Shown piece by piece: positions 5,683 through 7,817 of a DNA stretch of 7,817 bases; within the stretch, counting starts at the first letter, position 1, and every line of letters begins with the position of its first letter. The DNA is from Pseudomonadota bacterium (GTDB lineage Bacteria > Pseudomonadota > Alphaproteobacteria > Micropepsales > Micropepsaceae), in the NCBI GenBank assembly GCA_025360685.1, contig JANYBR010000477.1, positions 1-7,817 of the forward strand. The letters run 5' to 3'. Below the pieces are notes generated by a model. The model was not told where the DNA came from. It saw only the letters and a list, made by a program, of their open reading frames with translations, and made no database searches. The translations under genes were made by a program, and so were the position numbers.

Positions 5683-7446
5683 TCACATTCTTTGCGGCAC
5701 TTCGATGCCCAGAATGGCGAGGGTTTTGACCAACGCCGCCAGAGTCAGCCGGCAGAGGCCGAGCCGCGACGCGCGGATTGCCGCATCCGGTTCGGAGAGG
5801 ATGTGGTGCTCGGCATAGAAGCGGCTGTACTGCTGGGCCAGGGTGAATGTGTAGTCGCAAAGAATGTTGGGCGCGCGTCCCTTCTCCGCCGCCGCCATCG
5901 CGTCCGGCAGAGAAAGCAGTTGCAGAAAGAGCGTACGCTCCTCGGGCGAACGGATCGCAGGTTCGCCGATCGCGTGGCCCTCGCCCGCGGCGCGGCGCAG
6001 GATCGACTGGATGCGCACCGCGGCATATTGCAAGTATGGACCCGTCTTGCCCTCGAAACGCGAGAAGCGTTCAAGATCAAAAACGTAATCGGTGTGACGA
6101 TAGTTGGAGAGGTCGGCAAACTTGATCGTCGCGATCGCCACCTTCTTTGCGATATCGGCGCGCTCGTCGGCGCTGTAGTCGGCTCCGATGCCCTGCTCGG
6201 CCAGGCGCTTCTCGGCTTCCGTCGTGGCCATGGCGATCAGGTCGAACAGTTTCATCACGCCGCCGGCGCGGGTCTTGAAGGGCTTGCCGTCGGTCCCGTT
6301 CATGGTGCCGAAACCCGCATGTTCGAGAACGGCCTTGCCGGTGATGCCCGCCTTTTCGGCGGCACGGAACACCTGCTCGAAGTGCAGGTGCTGGCGCTGG
6401 TCGACGACATAGAGGATGAGGTCGGGATTTTGCTCGCGAACGCGGTCAATAATCGTGGCAAGGTCGGTGGTGCCGTAAAGCACGGCTCCATCCTGCTTCA
6501 CCAGGATGAGCGGAGGCATCTCCTTCTTGTCGGTGTTGCGTTCGACATGCACGACGAGGGCGCCCTCGCTCACTGTCGCGATGCCGCGGGCCTTCAAATC
6601 CTCGATCATCGGTCCGACGATGGGATCGACGCTGGCTTCGCCCTTCCACATGTCGAAGTGCGCGCCGAGACTTCCATACTCGCGGTCCAGGCCGAATTTG
6701 GAGACGTTAAAGAAGTGCTTCCAGAGTGCCCGATAACCTGCTCTGCCAGCTTGTAATTCCGCCGTCGCCTGGCGCGCTTCGTTGAGCCTGCCTTCGTCGG
6801 CCTGACAGGCTGCCACAGCAGCCGGGTAGATCTCCTCAAGATCGTCCATCGTCACCGGCGATTCGGCCGGATACGGACCGGAGACGTTGGCGTCGAAATA
6901 GATCGGGGCGATGCCGCGATGGCCGATCTCGGAGATGAGCTGTCCCATCTGCAAGCCCCAGTCGCCCAGATGGATGTCGCTGACCACGGTCCAGGCATTG
7001 GCGCGATAGAGCCGTTGCAGGCAGTCCCCCAGGATCGCCGAACGCAGATGACCGACATGCATCGGCTTGGCGATATTCGGCCCGCCGAAGTCGACGACAA
7101 TCGTTTTGCCCCTGCCCGTCTCGGGGGCGCCCAGTCGTGCGTCTTTGGCGAGCGCCGCGCCACGCGCAGTGAGCGCGCCGTCCGTGACGTCCAGATTTAT
7201 GAAGCCAGGACCAGCGATCGCGACTTTGGCGAACAGCGAATTGGTTTTCAGTCGCGCGGCGATTTTGTCTGCGACGGCGCGAGGATTGGCCTTGGCCTCC
7301 TTGGCTGCTGCAAGCGCGCCATTGCACTGGAACTGCGCCAGATCGGGCCGGTCGGATCGCGTCACCTGACCGAACGACTGCGACAGTCCCTCTGCCGCGA
7401 ACGCAGCGGCTGCGATCGCGCTCAACTCGGCGCCCAGCGCGCTCAT
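5683..7446 (-). CDS. argS: Arginyl-tRNA synthetase
   Basis: This 587-residue class I aminoacyl-tRNA synthetase charges tRNA-Arg with arginine. An N-terminal additional domain (about 1-110) precedes the catalytic core. The HIGH signature is HVGH at 130-133 inside GGPNIAKPMHVGHLRSAILG (121-140). YGTTDLA (324-330) and YVVDQRQHLHFEQ (346-358) are core motifs, and the KMSKS position is the degenerate KTRAGGVMKL (391-400), as usual for ArgRS. The DALR anticodon-binding domain includes GKTGPYLQYAAVRIQSIL (466-483) and ends with the typical ILGIEVPQRM. Length is normal and the frame intact. The ATG at 7446 overlaps the stop of the upstream gene in an ATGA, with only a weak GGGA 11 bases before it, so translation is probably coupled. 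I see no T-tract terminator after it; the gcv promoter follows within 30 bases. Confidence 0.97.
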   Translation of the reverse strand: MSALGAELSAIAAAAFAAEGLSQSFGQVTRSDRPDLAQFQCNGALAAAKEAKANPRAVADKIAARLKTNSLFAKVAIAGPGFINLDVTDGALTARGAALAKDARLGAPETGRGKTIVVDFGGPNIAKPMHVGHLRSAILGDCLQRLYRANAWTVVSDIHLGDWGLQMGQLISEIGHRGIAPIYFDANVSGPYPAESPVTMDDLEEIYPAAVAACQADEGRLNEARQATAELQAGRAGYRALWKHFFNVSKFGLDREYGSLGAHFDMWKGEASVDPIVGPMIEDLKARGIATVSEGALVVHVERNTDKKEMPPLILVKQDGAVLYGTTDLATIIDRVREQNPDLILYVVDQRQHLHFEQVFRAAEKAGITGKAVLEHAGFGTMNGTDGKPFKTRAGGVMKLFDLIAMATTEAEKRLAEQGIGADYSADERADIAKKVAIATIKFADLSNYRHTDYVFDLERFSRFEGKTGPYLQYAAVRIQSILRRAAGEGHAIGEPAIRSPEERTLFLQLLSLPDAMAAAEKGRAPNILCDYTFTLAQQYSRFYAEHHILSEPDAAIRASRLGLCRLTLAALVKTLAILGIEVPQRM

Positions 7447-7817
7447 GGCGCGAAGTGTCCCATCTTCTTGTTGTAATCGAGCTGTGCCTGGGTCAGCTGT
7501 ATTCCTGTGAGCAGGCCGTAGTCATATGGCCTCTTGCCGTTGTCCAGCCGAACAAGCAGCGACGGAACTTCGGCTGTGAACGTCGTTGTCGCCTCGCCCG
7601 GCTGGAAAGTGAATGGCGCCGACAATATTTGTTTGCTGATGATGGCCGTCGAATCTCGAATGATGGCGGCGTAGAACGGCACGGCATAGTCGGCGCGATC
7701 TCCGGTCGGCGAGCGCGTCGCACGGAAGGTTACAACGAGACTGGAATCAGCGGTGCCCTCGACGGCGTCGAAGCTGCAGTCCGTCTTCACGCCGACGGCT
7801 TGAACCGTGTAGAGAAC
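7443..7817 (-). CDS. Conserved hypothetical protein, C-terminal part (gene runs off the right edge)
   Basis: The frame has no stop up to the window edge, so the visible 124 residues are the end of a longer protein. A GTG at 7790 lies inside the frame (VLYTVQAVGVKTDC), but there is no reason to place the start there. The visible part looks beta-rich, with alternating hydrophobic strands such as SSLVVTFRATR and FTFQPGEATTTFTAEV. It ends in DYGLLTGIQLTQAQLDYNKK, which resembles a C-terminal motif I recall from uncharacterised alphaproteobacterial exported or lipoproteins. That recollection is not verified, and the N-terminus that would show a signal peptide or lipobox is outside the window. It shares an ATGA overlap with argS, so the two are co-transcribed. 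Function unknown. Confidence 0.75.
   Translation of the reverse strand, partial: VLYTVQAVGVKTDCSFDAVEGTADSSLVVTFRATRSPTGDRADYAVPFYAAIIRDSTAIISKQILSAPFTFQPGEATTTFTAEVPSLLVRLDNGKRPYDYGLLTGIQLTQAQLDYNKKMGHFAP

Noticed and set aside
5692..6756. 354-codon plus-strand frame opposite argS
   Set aside because: It is an antisense shadow of argS, which carries all the expected ArgRS motifs.
1..7817. CRISPR arrays, tRNA or rRNA genes, transposases, phage or defence genes
   Set aside because: None is visible. The two repeats are not regularly spaced direct repeats, and every sizeable gene has a housekeeping or small hypothetical assignment.

Overview
This GC-rich window reads as chromosomal DNA of an alphaproteobacterium, probably of the Hyphomicrobiales (Rhizobiales). 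The basis is the protein sequences, the tandem glycine riboswitch, and two dispersed palindromic repeats whose ends carry the TCATGGCC motif typical of that group. The genus cannot be fixed from the sequence.

Layout. (1) Positions 69-482, plus strand: a small exported pentapeptide-repeat protein followed by a strong intrinsic terminator (524-563). (2) Positions 567-725: a structured repeat of about 160 bp in the convergent gap. (3) Positions 734-5655, minus strand: a complete glycine-cleavage operon. In transcription order it has a sigma-70-type promoter (5628-5655), a leader with a small hairpin, a tandem glycine riboswitch (about 5572-5377), a candidate switching hairpin over the gcvT ribosome binding site, then gcvT, gcvH, a 127-bp palindromic repeat, gcvPA and gcvPB. 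(4) Positions 5683-7446, minus strand: argS, whose start codon overlaps the stop of a partial hypothetical gene (7443-7817) running off the right edge.

How the genes work together. The split P-protein (GcvPA plus GcvPB) decarboxylates glycine and loads the aminomethyl group on the lipoyl arm of GcvH. GcvT then transfers the C1 unit to tetrahydrofolate and releases ammonia. The fourth component, lipoamide dehydrogenase (L-protein), is not in the window. Glycine binding to the riboswitch should turn the operon on. I can trace a concrete mechanism: the 3' strand of the aptamer 2 P1 helix can pair either with the inter-aptamer linker or with a perfect complement just before the gcvT ribosome binding site, and the second fold also covers that site.

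Most of the window is ordinary core metabolism. The parts worth a second look are the riboswitch expression platform, the repeat inserted inside the gcv operon, the multi-hairpin repeat after gcvPB, and the two poorly characterised proteins at the window edges. I found no sign of a new defence, mobile or biosynthetic system.
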